Origin: Alphaproteobacteria bacterium
GTDB lineage: Bacteria; Pseudomonadota; Alphaproteobacteria; UBA9655
Length of the DNA: 40,631 bases
NCBI GenBank assembly: GCA_019752515.1
Contig: JAIEMB010000014.1
Coordinates: forward strand, 1 to 40,631
Direction: 5' to 3'
Shown here: in pieces, positions 8,856 through 17,446 of the stretch
Numbering within the stretch: position 1 is the first letter of the stretch
Layout: the number at the start of each line of letters is the position of its first letter
Position numbers and translations under genes: made by a program
Notes under the pieces: model-generated
Told to the model about the DNA's origin: nothing
Seen by the model: only the letters and a program-made list of their open reading frames with translations
The model's database searches: none

Positions 8856-10121
8856 CTACTTTACACGCGGTAGTTGATTCCATTCTTGCGTAAAAGAGGG
8901 ACTTTTGAGGCAAGCCTTAGGGCGCCATGTTTTATGAAAACCCTCACTTGCAAAGATTACAGAGCCTCGCCCAAACTGGGCGTTGAGCTTATCAAATGCT
9001 TTAAGGAGAGATTTGCGTTTTTCTATCTCTTCTTTGTTTTGGAAAAGAGAATGAGGAACTTTTTCTGCTGAATAGATTTGAAGAGCCGTGACACCTGTCT
9101 TTTTATAAAAAGAACCGTTTTTGAAAATTTTCTCTAAGCCAGATATAGCAGCCTTAATGAGAGCAGCTGTGTCTTGAGAAGGAAAGGGGAGGGGTATAAC
9201 ACATGCATTTGAATAATACGTTTCACCTTTTTGAAATCGATTTGTATGAATAAAGACATTTAAGGCGCATGTCAGGCTCTGTTGCTGCCGTAATTTTTGA
9301 GCAAGAGAGCTCGCATGAAAGCTCACAGCTTGTCGTAAGATTTCAAATGAAGTGACAGGTATGCCAAAAGATCGTGAAGAAATGAGATTTTTTTTGGGAG
9401 GGGAGATCTCTTCAAGAGAGAGGCAAGGAATTCCTTTAAGCTCAAGGGCTGTTCGTGATAAAACAACGTTAAAAATCTTCCGTATTTTGTGAGGATCGGT
9501 TTGAGCGAGATCGCTTGCCGTTTTTAACCCTAAATGGGAGAGCTTTTTTGACCACTGGGGGCCAATTCCCCATATGTCTTGAAGGGAGAGCTGACGTAAT
9601 GCTGTATTAATTTCGTCCGGTCTTAGAAGGACACAGCATCCAGACGAATGCTTTTTTGCTAAATGATTTGCAACTTTTGCAAGTGTTTTTGTAGGTCCTA
9701 TTCCAATGCTGACGGGGATGCCCGTCCAAAGCTTAACGATTTTCCTGATAAGGCATGCATAAGAAAAGAGATCTTTTTCTGGAACAAGGCTTAAATTAAG
9801 AAAAGCCTCATCAATGGAGTAAATTTCTAGAGAGGGACTAAACTGTCTAAGCGTTTCCATCACCCGAGAGGACATATCTCCATAAAGAGAAAAATTAGAA
9901 GAAATAACTTTCACATGACCTTTTTTGATAATGTCTTGGATTTTAAAAAGAGGAGCTCCCATTTGGATGCCAAGGGCTTTTGCTTCGGATGACCTTGCAA
10001 TCGCACATCCATCATTACTGGAGAGGACAATGACGGGTTTTCCTTCAAGATGAGGCTGAAAAACTCTCTCACATGAAACAAAAAAAGAATTACAGTCCAC
10101 AAGAGCAATTATAGGTTTCAT
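8856..10121 (-). CDS. umuC: UmuC-type Y-family DNA polymerase (Pol V catalytic subunit)
   Basis: The 421-residue product is a translesion DNA polymerase that copies damaged templates with low fidelity. The N-terminus MKPIIALVDCNSFF carries the first catalytic Asp and the aromatic steric-gate region. The palm motif YSIDEAFL carries the Asp-Glu metal ligands. A helix-hairpin-helix region follows (DIWGIGPQWSKKLSHLGL), then the little-finger domain. I place the start at the ATG at 10121, not at an in-frame codon 36 bases upstream. This start overlaps the umuD stop as ATGA and gives the usual N-terminus. It is co-transcribed with umuD. Confidence 0.95.
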   Translation of the reverse strand: MKPIIALVDCNSFFVSCERVFQPHLEGKPVIVLSSNDGCAIARSSEAKALGIQMGAPLFKIQDIIKKGHVKVISSNFSLYGDMSSRVMETLRQFSPSLEIYSIDEAFLNLSLVPEKDLFSYACLIRKIVKLWTGIPVSIGIGPTKTLAKVANHLAKKHSSGCCVLLRPDEINTALRQLSLQDIWGIGPQWSKKLSHLGLKTASDLAQTDPHKIRKIFNVVLSRTALELKGIPCLSLEEISPPKKNLISSRSFGIPVTSFEILRQAVSFHASSLAQKLRQQQSLTCALNVFIHTNRFQKGETYYSNACVIPLPFPSQDTAALIKAAISGLEKIFKNGSFYKKTGVTALQIYSAEKVPHSLFQNKEEIEKRKSLLKAFDKLNAQFGRGSVIFASEGFHKTWRPKACLKSPSFTQEWNQLPRVK

Positions 10122-10555
10122 GGGAGAGGATGGATGGCATTTGTTACCACTCCCCAAATCGAAAAGTCTTCATCCTCTGCGATAAAAAGAGGAGGGTAAT
10201 TCTTATTTTCGGCACATAGCCAAATTTTATTCCCCCTCTTTTTCAGCCTCTTTACGGTCATTTCACCATTTAAAACCGCAATAATAACTCTTCCTGATGT
10301 AGGAGTGAGAGAGCGATCCACAATGAGAATATCGCCGGGAAAAATGCCAGCTCCTATCATGGAGTCACCTGTAACGCGCACGAAAAAGGTCGCGGCTTTA
10401 TGCTTGATAAGGTAAGTATTGAGGTCAAGAGTTCCTTCACTAAAATCATCGCCAGGCGAAGGAAATCCAGCTTGAACCCGTGATTCAAAAAGAGGCATGG
10501 GTAAGGAAGAAAGCGCGCTGACAGGTATTACCCTATTGATTTCCAATTTTATCAT
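10118..10555 (-). CDS. umuD: UmuD-type self-cleaving S24 peptidase (Pol V accessory subunit)
   Basis: The 145-residue protein has the layout of UmuD. A short N-terminal arm carries the Ala29-Gly30 cleavage bond (VQAGFPSP). The catalytic Ser65 lies in GDSMIGAG, and Lys102 in GEMTVKRL. The Ser-Lys spacing of 37 equals that of E. coli UmuD (Ser60/Lys97). On RecA-ssDNA it would cleave itself to UmuD' and join UmuC. I prefer the ATG at 10555, with AAAGAG eight bases upstream. A GTG nine bases further upstream is also in frame, but its AAAGA lies too close. No clear GTTC-N7-GTTC LexA box was found upstream. The only notable site is a TTAA-N7-TTAA at 10580-10594. Confidence 0.93.
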   Translation of the reverse strand: MIKLEINRVIPVSALSSLPMPLFESRVQAGFPSPGDDFSEGTLDLNTYLIKHKAATFFVRVTGDSMIGAGIFPGDILIVDRSLTPTSGRVIIAVLNGEMTVKRLKKRGNKIWLCAENKNYPPLFIAEDEDFSIWGVVTNAIHPLP

Positions 10556-10745
10556 AGGAACCACTCTTTCAAAACAAAGTTAAAACACCATTAATTTTTG
10601 TACAGAAATAACAGACAAAAGGAAAGGAGAATTTTCCCTTTGATTGGAGATGAACCTTAAGAATGGTTTCAAGATGGGCAATTGAAAAAATTGTTATCCA
10701 TCCCACAGCCATGAGAGATTAAAAGAAGAGAGAGGGAGGAATAGG

Positions 10746-11309
10746 ATGAGCTTTACACACAAGCGGCGTGGTAGACCTCCTCATACACGTCTGGAAGTCG
10801 ATATAGGAACGGATGAGATACAAAAAAAGCGTACGTTACTTTTGAAAGAAGGAGCTAATCAGGATGTTAGGTTTGCTGAGTCTTTATTAGGTGTTTTATA
10901 TGCGTATCAAGTCATTTCTCGTCCTCTTTATGATGCAGGTTGTTTTTTTGGTGAGCTTGGATATCGGTATGAAGCTTGTCTGGGATATACATTTCGCAAA
11001 AGAGTAAGTCATTTGACACAGGTAGGAGGGGGGAGCCTTGGGGGAGGAGGCTCTTCTTTAGCTGAGACTTATGAAGAAAAACAAATTCGGGCATGGAGAT
11101 CAGCTTTGGGGGCATTGAAAGGAGCGGGAGTACGTCCTTATCATGCTGTTTTAAAAATTGTATTTTATGATCAAGATCTGTACATGGGTATTTCTCTTCG
11201 TTCTCTTTTGAAAGAGAGGGAGTCTTTACAAAAAGGACTGGCGCGTCTTGACCTTCATTTTAAAGGAGAGTTGAGAGGTGGTAGAGATACACCCTACGAT
11301 CGGGTTTGA
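10746..11309 (+). CDS. Unknown conserved-looking protein (basic N-terminus, Gly-rich linker)
   Basis: The 187-residue product starts at an ATG after GAGGGAGGAATAGG. The basic start (KRRGRPPHTR) leads into a segment containing DEIQKKRTLLL. That recalls a family of small alphaproteobacterial proteins I have seen beginning RGRP..D.GTPEL..RR, but I cannot name it. A Gly-rich stretch (about residues 98-106) separates two helical parts. There is no signal peptide. The last 17 residues are encoded by DNA that is repeated at the cca 3' end (13027-13087) and read on the opposite strand. The original C-terminus may therefore have overlapped cca before an insertion separated them. It is divergent from umuDC. 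Confidence 0.7.
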   Translation: MSFTHKRRGRPPHTRLEVDIGTDEIQKKRTLLLKEGANQDVRFAESLLGVLYAYQVISRPLYDAGCFFGELGYRYEACLGYTFRKRVSHLTQVGGGSLGGGGSSLAETYEEKQIRAWRSALGALKGAGVRPYHAVLKIVFYDQDLYMGISLRSLLKERESLQKGLARLDLHFKGELRGGRDTPYDRV

Positions 11310-11321
11310 ACACTTAGGATA
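11261..11321 (-). pseudogene. Duplicated remnant of the cca 3' end
   Basis: Aligned without gaps to 13027-13087 (offset 1766), the first 50 bases agree at about 42 positions. On the minus strand it encodes KPDRRVYLYHLSTLL-stop, against KPDRKACLNYLSTLL-stop at the C-terminus of the intact cca product. One codon further upstream the remnant has a stop in frame. Weaker similarity continues past the cca stop codon on both sides. The two copies flank the DUF4143 ATPase gene and the inverted-repeat element as direct repeats. Confidence 0.75.
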
Positions 11322-11336
11322 AAAAAGGATTCTCTT

Positions 11337-12569
11337 TCATATCCACCCTACTGGAATTTGAACAATTTTGGATGTAACCCATTCTATAGAATCACTTTGA
11401 TTAATGACTATTCCCAAGGGTAATTTATGTTCTTCAATAAATTGCGAAAGGGCAGTTAATTGTTTTAGTTTTACGGATGTTCCATATTTAATCTCTATAG
11501 GCAGTAATCCGAATGGCCCATCTAACAAAAGATCTATTTCCGCTCCATTTCTTGTACGGTAATAATAAGCATTCCAATTCGTAACTAACGTTGCTTCCAA
11601 CCCTTTTAGCAATTCTTCCATAACAAAGGCTTCAAAGGAAATGCCTATTAAAGGATCTTCAAGTAATTCTTCAAAAGACCCTATGCGAGTTAGATAATGA
11701 AGCAACCCCGTGTCTCTAATATATCCTTTTGGCATCTTAATAATTGACTTAACAACGTTTCTGTCAAAGCTAGGAAGGGACCTCCATAAAAATGTTCCTT
11801 CAGCGATATTTATATATTCCCTTATCGTCCCTTCATTAACTTCTATAGAGCGTGCAAGATCACGTTTGTTAATAATCGTCCCCGATAATTTTGAAAGTAT
11901 AGTTAGAAAACGTTGATAAGCGATTTTGTTTAAGCGAGGGAACAGTCGCGCAATATCTCGGTTAATATAAGTGTTTCGATAATTTTCCATCCACTGGGAA
12001 TAAAAAAGTGGATCTCCTTCTAAGAGAGGTTCAGGATATCCTCCCTTAAGCCAAAGTTTCTCTAATTCAGTAACCGTAAGAGGAGTTGGGCCTGAAATAA
12101 TACGTTTAGGAGATAATTTCTCACTAAATAATTCATAAAAAGGGCTTAAAGGCTTTCGATAATATTCATTAGCTTTTAAGGTACCTAACTCAATCAATCC
12201 AATTCTACCTGCTAATGTTTCTGAAATGTGTGAAAGTAATTCTGGGCTGCTTGAGCCTGTAATGATAAATCTACCCTTGTTAGATCGGTCGCGATCTACA
12301 ACACTTCGTAATATTTGAAAGAGTTCTGGATAGGTTTGTGCTTCATCAATGATGACATTTTTAGGGTAGTGCTTGAAAAATAGTTTTGGATTGCGGCTAA
12401 TCAAATCAAAGTCATCAGGGTCTTCAAGATCTATATACTTCCAGTTAGAGCTTAATTTTTTTGCTAATGTAGTTTTACCAACCTGGCGTGCCCCTAGAAT
12501 TGCTACTACAGGAAACATCCCAAGCATTTTTCTTGCTTTATATTCAAGATTACGTTTTATACCACTCAT
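11337..12569 (-). CDS. AAA ATPase of the AAA_14/DUF4143 type
   Basis: The 410-residue protein has a P-loop ATPase domain followed by a nuclease-like C-terminal domain. Walker A is GARQVGKT (residues 26-33), Walker B is NVIIDEAQ (71-78), and a sensor strand FIITGSSS follows at about 98-105. Near the C-terminus, GAEIDLLL and PIEIKYG (about 344-366) form the E/D...E.K pattern of the PD-(D/E)xK-like DUF4143 domain. These ATPases are common, patchily distributed and of poorly known function. They are often found in genomic islands, and a link to toxin-antitoxin-like or DNA-processing roles is only suspected. It stands alone and is flanked by direct repeats of the cca end, which supports acquisition by insertion. 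I see no strong ribosome-binding site. Confidence 0.9.
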   Translation of the reverse strand: MSGIKRNLEYKARKMLGMFPVVAILGARQVGKTTLAKKLSSNWKYIDLEDPDDFDLISRNPKLFFKHYPKNVIIDEAQTYPELFQILRSVVDRDRSNKGRFIITGSSSPELLSHISETLAGRIGLIELGTLKANEYYRKPLSPFYELFSEKLSPKRIISGPTPLTVTELEKLWLKGGYPEPLLEGDPLFYSQWMENYRNTYINRDIARLFPRLNKIAYQRFLTILSKLSGTIINKRDLARSIEVNEGTIREYINIAEGTFLWRSLPSFDRNVVKSIIKMPKGYIRDTGLLHYLTRIGSFEELLEDPLIGISFEAFVMEELLKGLEATLVTNWNAYYYRTRNGAEIDLLLDGPFGLLPIEIKYGTSVKLKQLTALSQFIEEHKLPLGIVINQSDSIEWVTSKIVQIPVGWI

Positions 12570-12625
12570 ATCCAGATCTTAACTCTGTTTTTTACTGATG
12601 TAAAGAATTTTGCAAATTCATCGGG

Positions 12626-12905
12626 AGGTTATTTCATGAAAAGGAGTGAGGAGATGAATTTCCTTTACCTCTCCCCGTTGTGGGAGAGGTCGCCCCAAAG
12701 GGGAGGGTGAGGGGGACTTTAGGATAACTCTGAATGTTAAAAAGATTTTAAAAAGCGCTGCCCACAAATCAGGCAGATGCGGAAAGATGTCTTTGATACC
12801 ATCTAAGAAGCCGGAGATTTCAGGGGTGGAAATTTAGGTGTTAATATTACTCTCCCACAATGGGGAGAGGTAAAATTCCACACTCACTTTCATGAACTAA
12901 CCTTG
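12626..12905. mobile_element. MITE/REP-like element with long inverted termini
   Basis: The left end (12626-12690) and right end (12850-12905) are imperfect inverted repeats of about 60 bases. Each contains a TTCATGAAA core and an inner TTACCTCTCCCC...TGTGGGAGAG hairpin. The inner 25 bases are inverted copies with about two mismatches. The roughly 160 bases between hold a second GC-rich hairpin (CCCCAAAGGGG) and no coding frame that I can support. Such CTCTCCC/GGGAGAG palindromes recur widely in proteobacterial genomes. It fills most of the gap between the ATPase gene and cca. Confidence 0.7.
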
Positions 12906-13025
12906 AGGTTCATCGCCAAACAACAATTACTAAGTCATACTTAGATAACTTTTAAATACACGCTTGTTTTTTCTTACTTGTTAGTCTCTTTCCTGCAGGA
13001 GCACAGGCCTCAGGTTTTGATTTTA

Positions 13026-14237
13026 TTAAAGGAGAGTTGAGAGGTAGTTGAGACATGCCTTCCGATCGGGTTTTAATTCCTGGGAGATCCACCAGGTCTC
13101 AACAGATTTTAAAATTCTTCCAATGTCATGACCTTCTTTGAGGCCTCGAGAAAGCAGGTCTTCGCCCGTAAGAGGAAATGAAGGAATAAGCCAGGATTCA
13201 AAAAGCTGATGAAGTTTCTTAATGTAGAGAGCTCCTTCTTCAAGAGAGATCTCGGAGGCTGTAAGGCGGCGTGCTGTTTGGAGGAGGGCAAGGTCAAAGG
13301 TTCTCTCCTTTTTCCAGAGATAAGCTTGATGCTTAAAAGTTTCTATTGTGACATTCCTATGATTCTTCATAAAAAAGGCGAGGGTGGATTCTTGCTTCTT
13401 AGACAGTCTCAAATGGGTTTTAACTTCCTCTAAGAGAGGATGAAAGGCTGAAAGCCTTAAAAGTGGGTTTGGAGCTACACAGGTTGCTTTTTCGAGTGCA
13501 ACAAGAGATTTCAAATCATCCCATCTGCCTGGATGAAGGATATAGGTTAAAACGCCTGTCTCATTCATGGACTCCAAAGTATAAAGAGGGGAGGGGAGCT
13601 CTAGAAGCTTAAGAAATTCTTCCGTCACCCTTTCTCGTGCAAGATGAGGTAAATGTGAAGCATAGTGGGTGCAAGCTTCAAGACCTTGTTTATCATAGGG
13701 TTCATGGCCAAACCGAGCAGAAAATCGAAAAAAACGGAGAATACGTAAATAATCTTCGTTAATACGTAAAGAAGCATCCCCGATAAACTTTACTTGTTGA
13801 GATTTTAAATCTTCCAAGCCTCTGACAGGATCGAAGAGATGGCCATGCTTGTCCGCATAAATGGCATTCATCGTGAAGTCTCGCCTTAAAGCATCTTGAA
13901 CCCAGTCTTCTGTAAAAGCTACGTGAGCTTTGCGGCCAAAGGTTTTGACATCCACGCGCAGGGTTGTGATTTGAAAGGGTCTTTTATCAACGATAGCTGT
14001 TACTGTTCCATGAGATATTCCTGTGGGGATAGTTTTAATTTGATTTTGGCACAAAAGATTCATGACCCACTCAGGCTCACGATCGACAGCTAAATCAATA
14101 TCATTAACAGGAAGACCTAAAAGTCCATCACGAACGGATCCTCCTACAAGACGTAAAGTAGCGCTTTTTTCTTCAAAAAGATTAAAGAGATGCTGGAGAG
14201 CAGGAAGAGAAAGCCAAGGAGCCGTAAGACGAAACAT
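13026..14237 (-). CDS. cca: CCA tRNA nucleotidyltransferase / poly(A) polymerase family
   Basis: The product (403 residues from the ATG at 14237) adds or repairs the 3' CCA end of tRNAs. The class II nucleotidyltransferase head has GGSVRD (residues 32-37) and the two catalytic Asp of DIDLA (46, 48), then RRDFTMNA. A head-proximal RNA-binding domain (EDYLRILRFFRFSARFG) and a helical tail follow. I choose the ATG at 14237, whose first base is also the last base of the cdsA stop codon (TGATG), over an in-frame codon 21 bases upstream inside cdsA. Its final 15 codons are duplicated at 11261-11321. Confidence 0.93.
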   Translation of the reverse strand: MFRLTAPWLSLPALQHLFNLFEEKSATLRLVGGSVRDGLLGLPVNDIDLAVDREPEWVMNLLCQNQIKTIPTGISHGTVTAIVDKRPFQITTLRVDVKTFGRKAHVAFTEDWVQDALRRDFTMNAIYADKHGHLFDPVRGLEDLKSQQVKFIGDASLRINEDYLRILRFFRFSARFGHEPYDKQGLEACTHYASHLPHLARERVTEEFLKLLELPSPLYTLESMNETGVLTYILHPGRWDDLKSLVALEKATCVAPNPLLRLSAFHPLLEEVKTHLRLSKKQESTLAFFMKNHRNVTIETFKHQAYLWKKERTFDLALLQTARRLTASEISLEEGALYIKKLHQLFESWLIPSFPLTGEDLLSRGLKEGHDIGRILKSVETWWISQELKPDRKACLNYLSTLL

Positions 14238-14908
14238 CAGTAATAAATAACTTGCCAAAGAGCGAGAGCGAAAGCTACAGCTACAAGGCTGTCAAGGCGG
14301 TCTAAAAACCCTCCATGGCCAGGAATGAGCGAACCTGAATCCTTAACATTTGACCAACGTTTTGCCTTTGATTCCAAAAGGTCTCCCCCTTGGGCGATAA
14401 GAGCTAAGGCTATAATTCCCCAAAAAGTAAAAACATTTGGAACAAGCCAAAAGGAAGAGATATAGCCAATACCAACCCCAAAGAACATGCCACATAGAAA
14501 GCCTGACCAGGTTTTATTTGGGCTAATGGAGGGTGCAAGTTTTGGCCCTTTTAAAAGTTTTCCTCCCACAAAGGCAGCAATATCGATGCCCCATACCAAA
14601 AATAATAGCCAATAGATCAATTTCCATCCTTCGGGGATTTCCACTTGGCAGAAAAACCAGTAGCTGGCTATACCTAAATAGATTGATCCGAGGCAAGCAT
14701 ATATAATTTTTGTGAAGGAAAAAAACTCACTTTTAAAGACTAAACGCATCCATTCATAGAAAATTCCTAAAACAGCTATGGTCAAAAGAATGAGGGCGTA
14801 AGGCGGTCCAAGATAAATGAGATAAAGAGAAAGGGGGATAAGAAAGAGTCCCGACAAAATACGGGGTAAAAGATTAGAGGGCTTTCGAAATTTAGGCCGC
14901 CGTGCCAA
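14237..14908 (-). CDS. cdsA: Phosphatidate cytidylyltransferase
   Basis: The 223-residue polytopic membrane enzyme makes CDP-diacylglycerol from CTP and phosphatidic acid, the branch point for all membrane phospholipids. The C-terminal signature is intact: SKAKRWSNVKDSGSLIPGHG followed by GFLDRLDS, with the metal-binding Asp residues. The protein is shorter than the usual 260-285 residues, mainly through fewer N-terminal helices, as in several small alphaproteobacterial versions. The start overlaps the uppS end by 17 bases, and the stop touches the cca start. Uncoupled expression is therefore unlikely. Confidence 0.95.
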   Translation of the reverse strand: MARRPKFRKPSNLLPRILSGLFLIPLSLYLIYLGPPYALILLTIAVLGIFYEWMRLVFKSEFFSFTKIIYACLGSIYLGIASYWFFCQVEIPEGWKLIYWLLFLVWGIDIAAFVGGKLLKGPKLAPSISPNKTWSGFLCGMFFGVGIGYISSFWLVPNVFTFWGIIALALIAQGGDLLESKAKRWSNVKDSGSLIPGHGGFLDRLDSLVAVAFALALWQVIYY

Positions 14909-15611
14909 AACGTCTCTCTCGATTTTGATAGGTTAAAAGAGCTTCCATAAAGTCTCCTGGGCTAAAATCAGGCCAAAACTTATCAATAAATACGAGTTCC
15001 GTATAAGCCAGTTGCCAGAGGAGGTAATTACTTATGCGCTGTTCTCCACTGGTGCGGATCAGGAGATCAGGATCAGGAATGCCGGCTGTATACAGATGTT
15101 GTTCGAGGACCTGCTCAGAAATTTTATCCGGATCCATTCTACGATCGCGGACTTTCTCAGCGATCTGACGGACCGCATGAACGATTTCAGCACGACTACC
15201 GTAGCTAATAGCCATTTGAAGTGTTATTTTTTTGTTGGTTTTTGTGAGTTCTTCAACGGCATGGACAAGATCTAAAATAGTGTTGGGGAGAAGGCTTCTT
15301 TCCCCAATTACTTTTAAGCGCACGCCTTCTTTGTGAAGTTCTTCAGCTTCATCTTCAAGATAGTGTTTTAAAAGAGCCATAAGGCCAGAGACCTCATGGG
15401 GATCACGACGCCAGTTTTCAGAAGAAAATGCATAAAGAGTTAAGTAAGAGACACCAATTCGGGAAGCTGCCGTAACAATATCCCTTGCAACTTCACTGCC
15501 ACGTCTGTGACCTTCGAGTCGAGAAAGAGCTTGCTGTCTGGCCCATCTTCCATTGCCATCCATAATGATGGCCACATGCTGAGGAACTTTAAGAAGATGG
15601 TTGTCAGTCAT
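14892..15611 (-). CDS. uppS: Undecaprenyl diphosphate synthase (isoprenyl transferase)
   Basis: The 239-residue cis-prenyltransferase extends farnesyl diphosphate to the C55 carrier used for peptidoglycan and other wall polymers. The diphosphate-binding HVAIIMDGNGRWA motif (Asp18) is present, with FSSENWRR, the RTSGEQRISNYLLWQLAYTE signature and the terminal RERRFG. I choose the ATG at 15611 (MTDNHLLK), preceded by AAGG. An in-frame ATG 57 bases upstream has no ribosome-binding site and adds residues absent from the family. It lies downstream of frr and is coupled to cdsA. Confidence 0.95.
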   Translation of the reverse strand: MTDNHLLKVPQHVAIIMDGNGRWARQQALSRLEGHRRGSEVARDIVTAASRIGVSYLTLYAFSSENWRRDPHEVSGLMALLKHYLEDEAEELHKEGVRLKVIGERSLLPNTILDLVHAVEELTKTNKKITLQMAISYGSRAEIVHAVRQIAEKVRDRRMDPDKISEQVLEQHLYTAGIPDPDLLIRTSGEQRISNYLLWQLAYTELVFIDKFWPDFSPGDFMEALLTYQNRERRFGTAA

Positions 15612-15823
15612 ATTTACTTTTCGCCTTATCTCTTCCAGATAGGTTTCTTGTTTATCAAGGCACGCCATCCGATTGCTTATTCAAATTCACCGTCTTTTCG
15701 GCGACAAGCCTTGAAGTCCTTCGAATATACTCAGTTTCTTTGCGATCAATCTTCAATAATATGTTATACGTCTATCCCTATTCAAATGCAAAATCTTTTC
15801 AAAATTTGAAGAGCTCTTTGGTT

Positions 15824-16381
15824 TTATACTTGTAAAATTTCTTTTTCTTTATGTGATAGGGCTTCATCAACCTTCTTTATAAACTCATCCGTTACCTTTT
15901 GAATTTCATCTGAAAGTTTATGTGATTCATCTTCTGAAGTTTCGCCATCTTTTTCCATGGCTTTAATTTGATCCATACCCTCACGTCGAATATTGCGAAT
16001 AGCGATACGCCCCTGCTCAGCATATTTCCCAGCAACCTTAACAAGTTCTTTACGACGTTCTTCGCTGAGTTCAGGAAGAGGAACCCGAATCGATGCTCCT
16101 GCACTCGAAGGGTTGAGTCCAAGTCCCGCATCACGGATTGCTTTTTCGACAGCCGGTGCAAGGGCAGCATCCCAAACTTGGACTGCCAAGAGCCGGGGTT
16201 CGGGCACACTAATATTGCTAACTTGGTTAATATGCATTCGGCTGCCATAGGCGTCGACTGTAACCGATTCCAAGAGATTAGGAGAGGCACGACCTGTCCG
16301 TAATCCTGAAAAATCTTTATGAACCACATCAAATGCGGTCGTCATTTTTCTTCTGAGTTCTGAGACGATTTCCTTACTCAC
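15824..16381 (-). CDS. frr: Ribosome recycling factor
   Basis: The 185-residue product is exactly the family length. It splits the post-termination ribosome together with EF-G. Diagnostic segments are [15 protein letters not shown] near the N-terminus and [18 protein letters not shown]-like helices near the C-terminus (here [16 protein letters not shown]). The start is GTG at 16381, with AGAGGAAG five bases upstream. It follows pyrH by 131 bases on the same strand. The gap holds a GCAAGG...CCTTGC inverted repeat at the pyrH stop but no clear terminator. Confidence 0.97.
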   Translation of the reverse strand: MSKEIVSELRRKMTTAFDVVHKDFSGLRTGRASPNLLESVTVDAYGSRMHINQVSNISVPEPRLLAVQVWDAALAPAVEKAIRDAGLGLNPSSAGASIRVPLPELSEERRKELVKVAGKYAEQGRIAIRNIRREGMDQIKAMEKDGETSEDESHKLSDEIQKVTDEFIKKVDEALSHKEKEILQV

Positions 16382-16512
16382 AATCTTCCTCTTTGTATTT
16401 GTTTTTTTGACTATAATCCCTTCAGGGGAAAAGGGGAAAGAAGTTTTTTAGAGTGCTTGTCATCTCCTTGTGCGCTTATTGTTAACAATCTAAACTTGCA
16501 AGGAGCCCCTTG

Positions 16513-17235
16513 CTATTTGATCATCGTAAATCTGCCTTTACCTTGAAGGGCTTCTCGAACACCATGGGGATTTAGGATGGAAAAAACCATGATGGGGATA
16601 TGGCTATCTCTAGCTAAGGCAATCGCAGATGTATCCATAACACGTAAGTTCTCTGTTAACACCTGTTGATAGGAGAGCTCTGGATAAAAGACCGCATCTT
16701 TGTATTTAAGAGGATCAGCGCTATAGATACCATCAACCTTTGTCCCCTTCATAAGAACGTCACAGTTAAGTTCAGACGCCCTTAAGGCAGCGGCTGAATC
16801 TGTTGTAAAATAAGGGTTTCCTGTTCCTGCAGCACAAATCACAACGCGTCCTTTTTCCATGTGGTGGGTCGCGCGTCTTCGAATGTAAGGTTCACAGATG
16901 GATTGCAGCGGCACAGCAGACATAACACGTGTTTCAATGCTCATTTGCTCAAGTTTACTTTGCAAAGCTAGGGCATTCATAATGGTTGCAAGCATTCCCA
17001 TATGGTCGGAGGTGGATCGTTCAATTCCTTGAGCTTCCCCGTTAAGTCCACGGAAAATATTACCCCCCCCTACAACAATGGCTTGTTCGACGCCCATCTC
17101 ATGGGCCTCTTTAATCTCACCGCAAATACGCTCTACTGTGGGTAGGTCCAATCCATAAGACTGACTGCCCATCAAAGCTTCACCGGATAATTTAAGGAGG
17201 ATACGTTTATAGAGAAGTTTTTGTGAGGACTTCAT
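16513..17235 (-). CDS. pyrH: UMP kinase
   Basis: The 240-residue hexameric amino-acid-kinase-family enzyme phosphorylates UMP to UDP. Characteristic stretches are ILLKLSGEAL (ATP site, about residues 12-21), VVGGGNIFRG (about 55-64), STSDHMGMLATIMNALAL and GTGNPYFTTDSAAALRA. Length and motifs are typical. The ribosome-binding site before the ATG is weak. In most proteobacteria pyrH-frr directly follow rpsB-tsf. Here rpsB-tsf lie about 16 kb away on the same strand. Confidence 0.97.
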   Translation of the reverse strand: MKSSQKLLYKRILLKLSGEALMGSQSYGLDLPTVERICGEIKEAHEMGVEQAIVVGGGNIFRGLNGEAQGIERSTSDHMGMLATIMNALALQSKLEQMSIETRVMSAVPLQSICEPYIRRRATHHMEKGRVVICAAGTGNPYFTTDSAAALRASELNCDVLMKGTKVDGIYSADPLKYKDAVFYPELSYQQVLTENLRVMDTSAIALARDSHIPIMVFSILNPHGVREALQGKGRFTMIK

Positions 17236-17446
17236 GGAGTTTGTTTCCGTGTTAAATACTTAGCTTTCTTTTAAAAGCATTAACTCAAATGGGCAATTAA
17301 AAAATTTGATTTCATTTAGACAGGAAGGTAAAATCAATTTGTTCCCGTTGCTCATTTTCGAATGAACTTAGCTATTAAAGAGGCTTGCAAATTCCTAATT
17401 ATTTACTATATAAAAGGATATATTCAACTTTTTTTGGGTTAAGATT

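Noticed and set aside
10565-10745. LexA box between umuD and the divergent gene
   Set aside because: Neither GTTC-N7-GTTC nor CTGT-N8-ACAG fits. The nearest string (TTGTACAGAAATAACAG) has the wrong spacing.
17236-17446. Possible lepA 3'-end copy before the accessory island, as in the other three insertions
   Set aside because: Only a 7-base match (CATTTTC) was found, so the pattern is not supported for this island.
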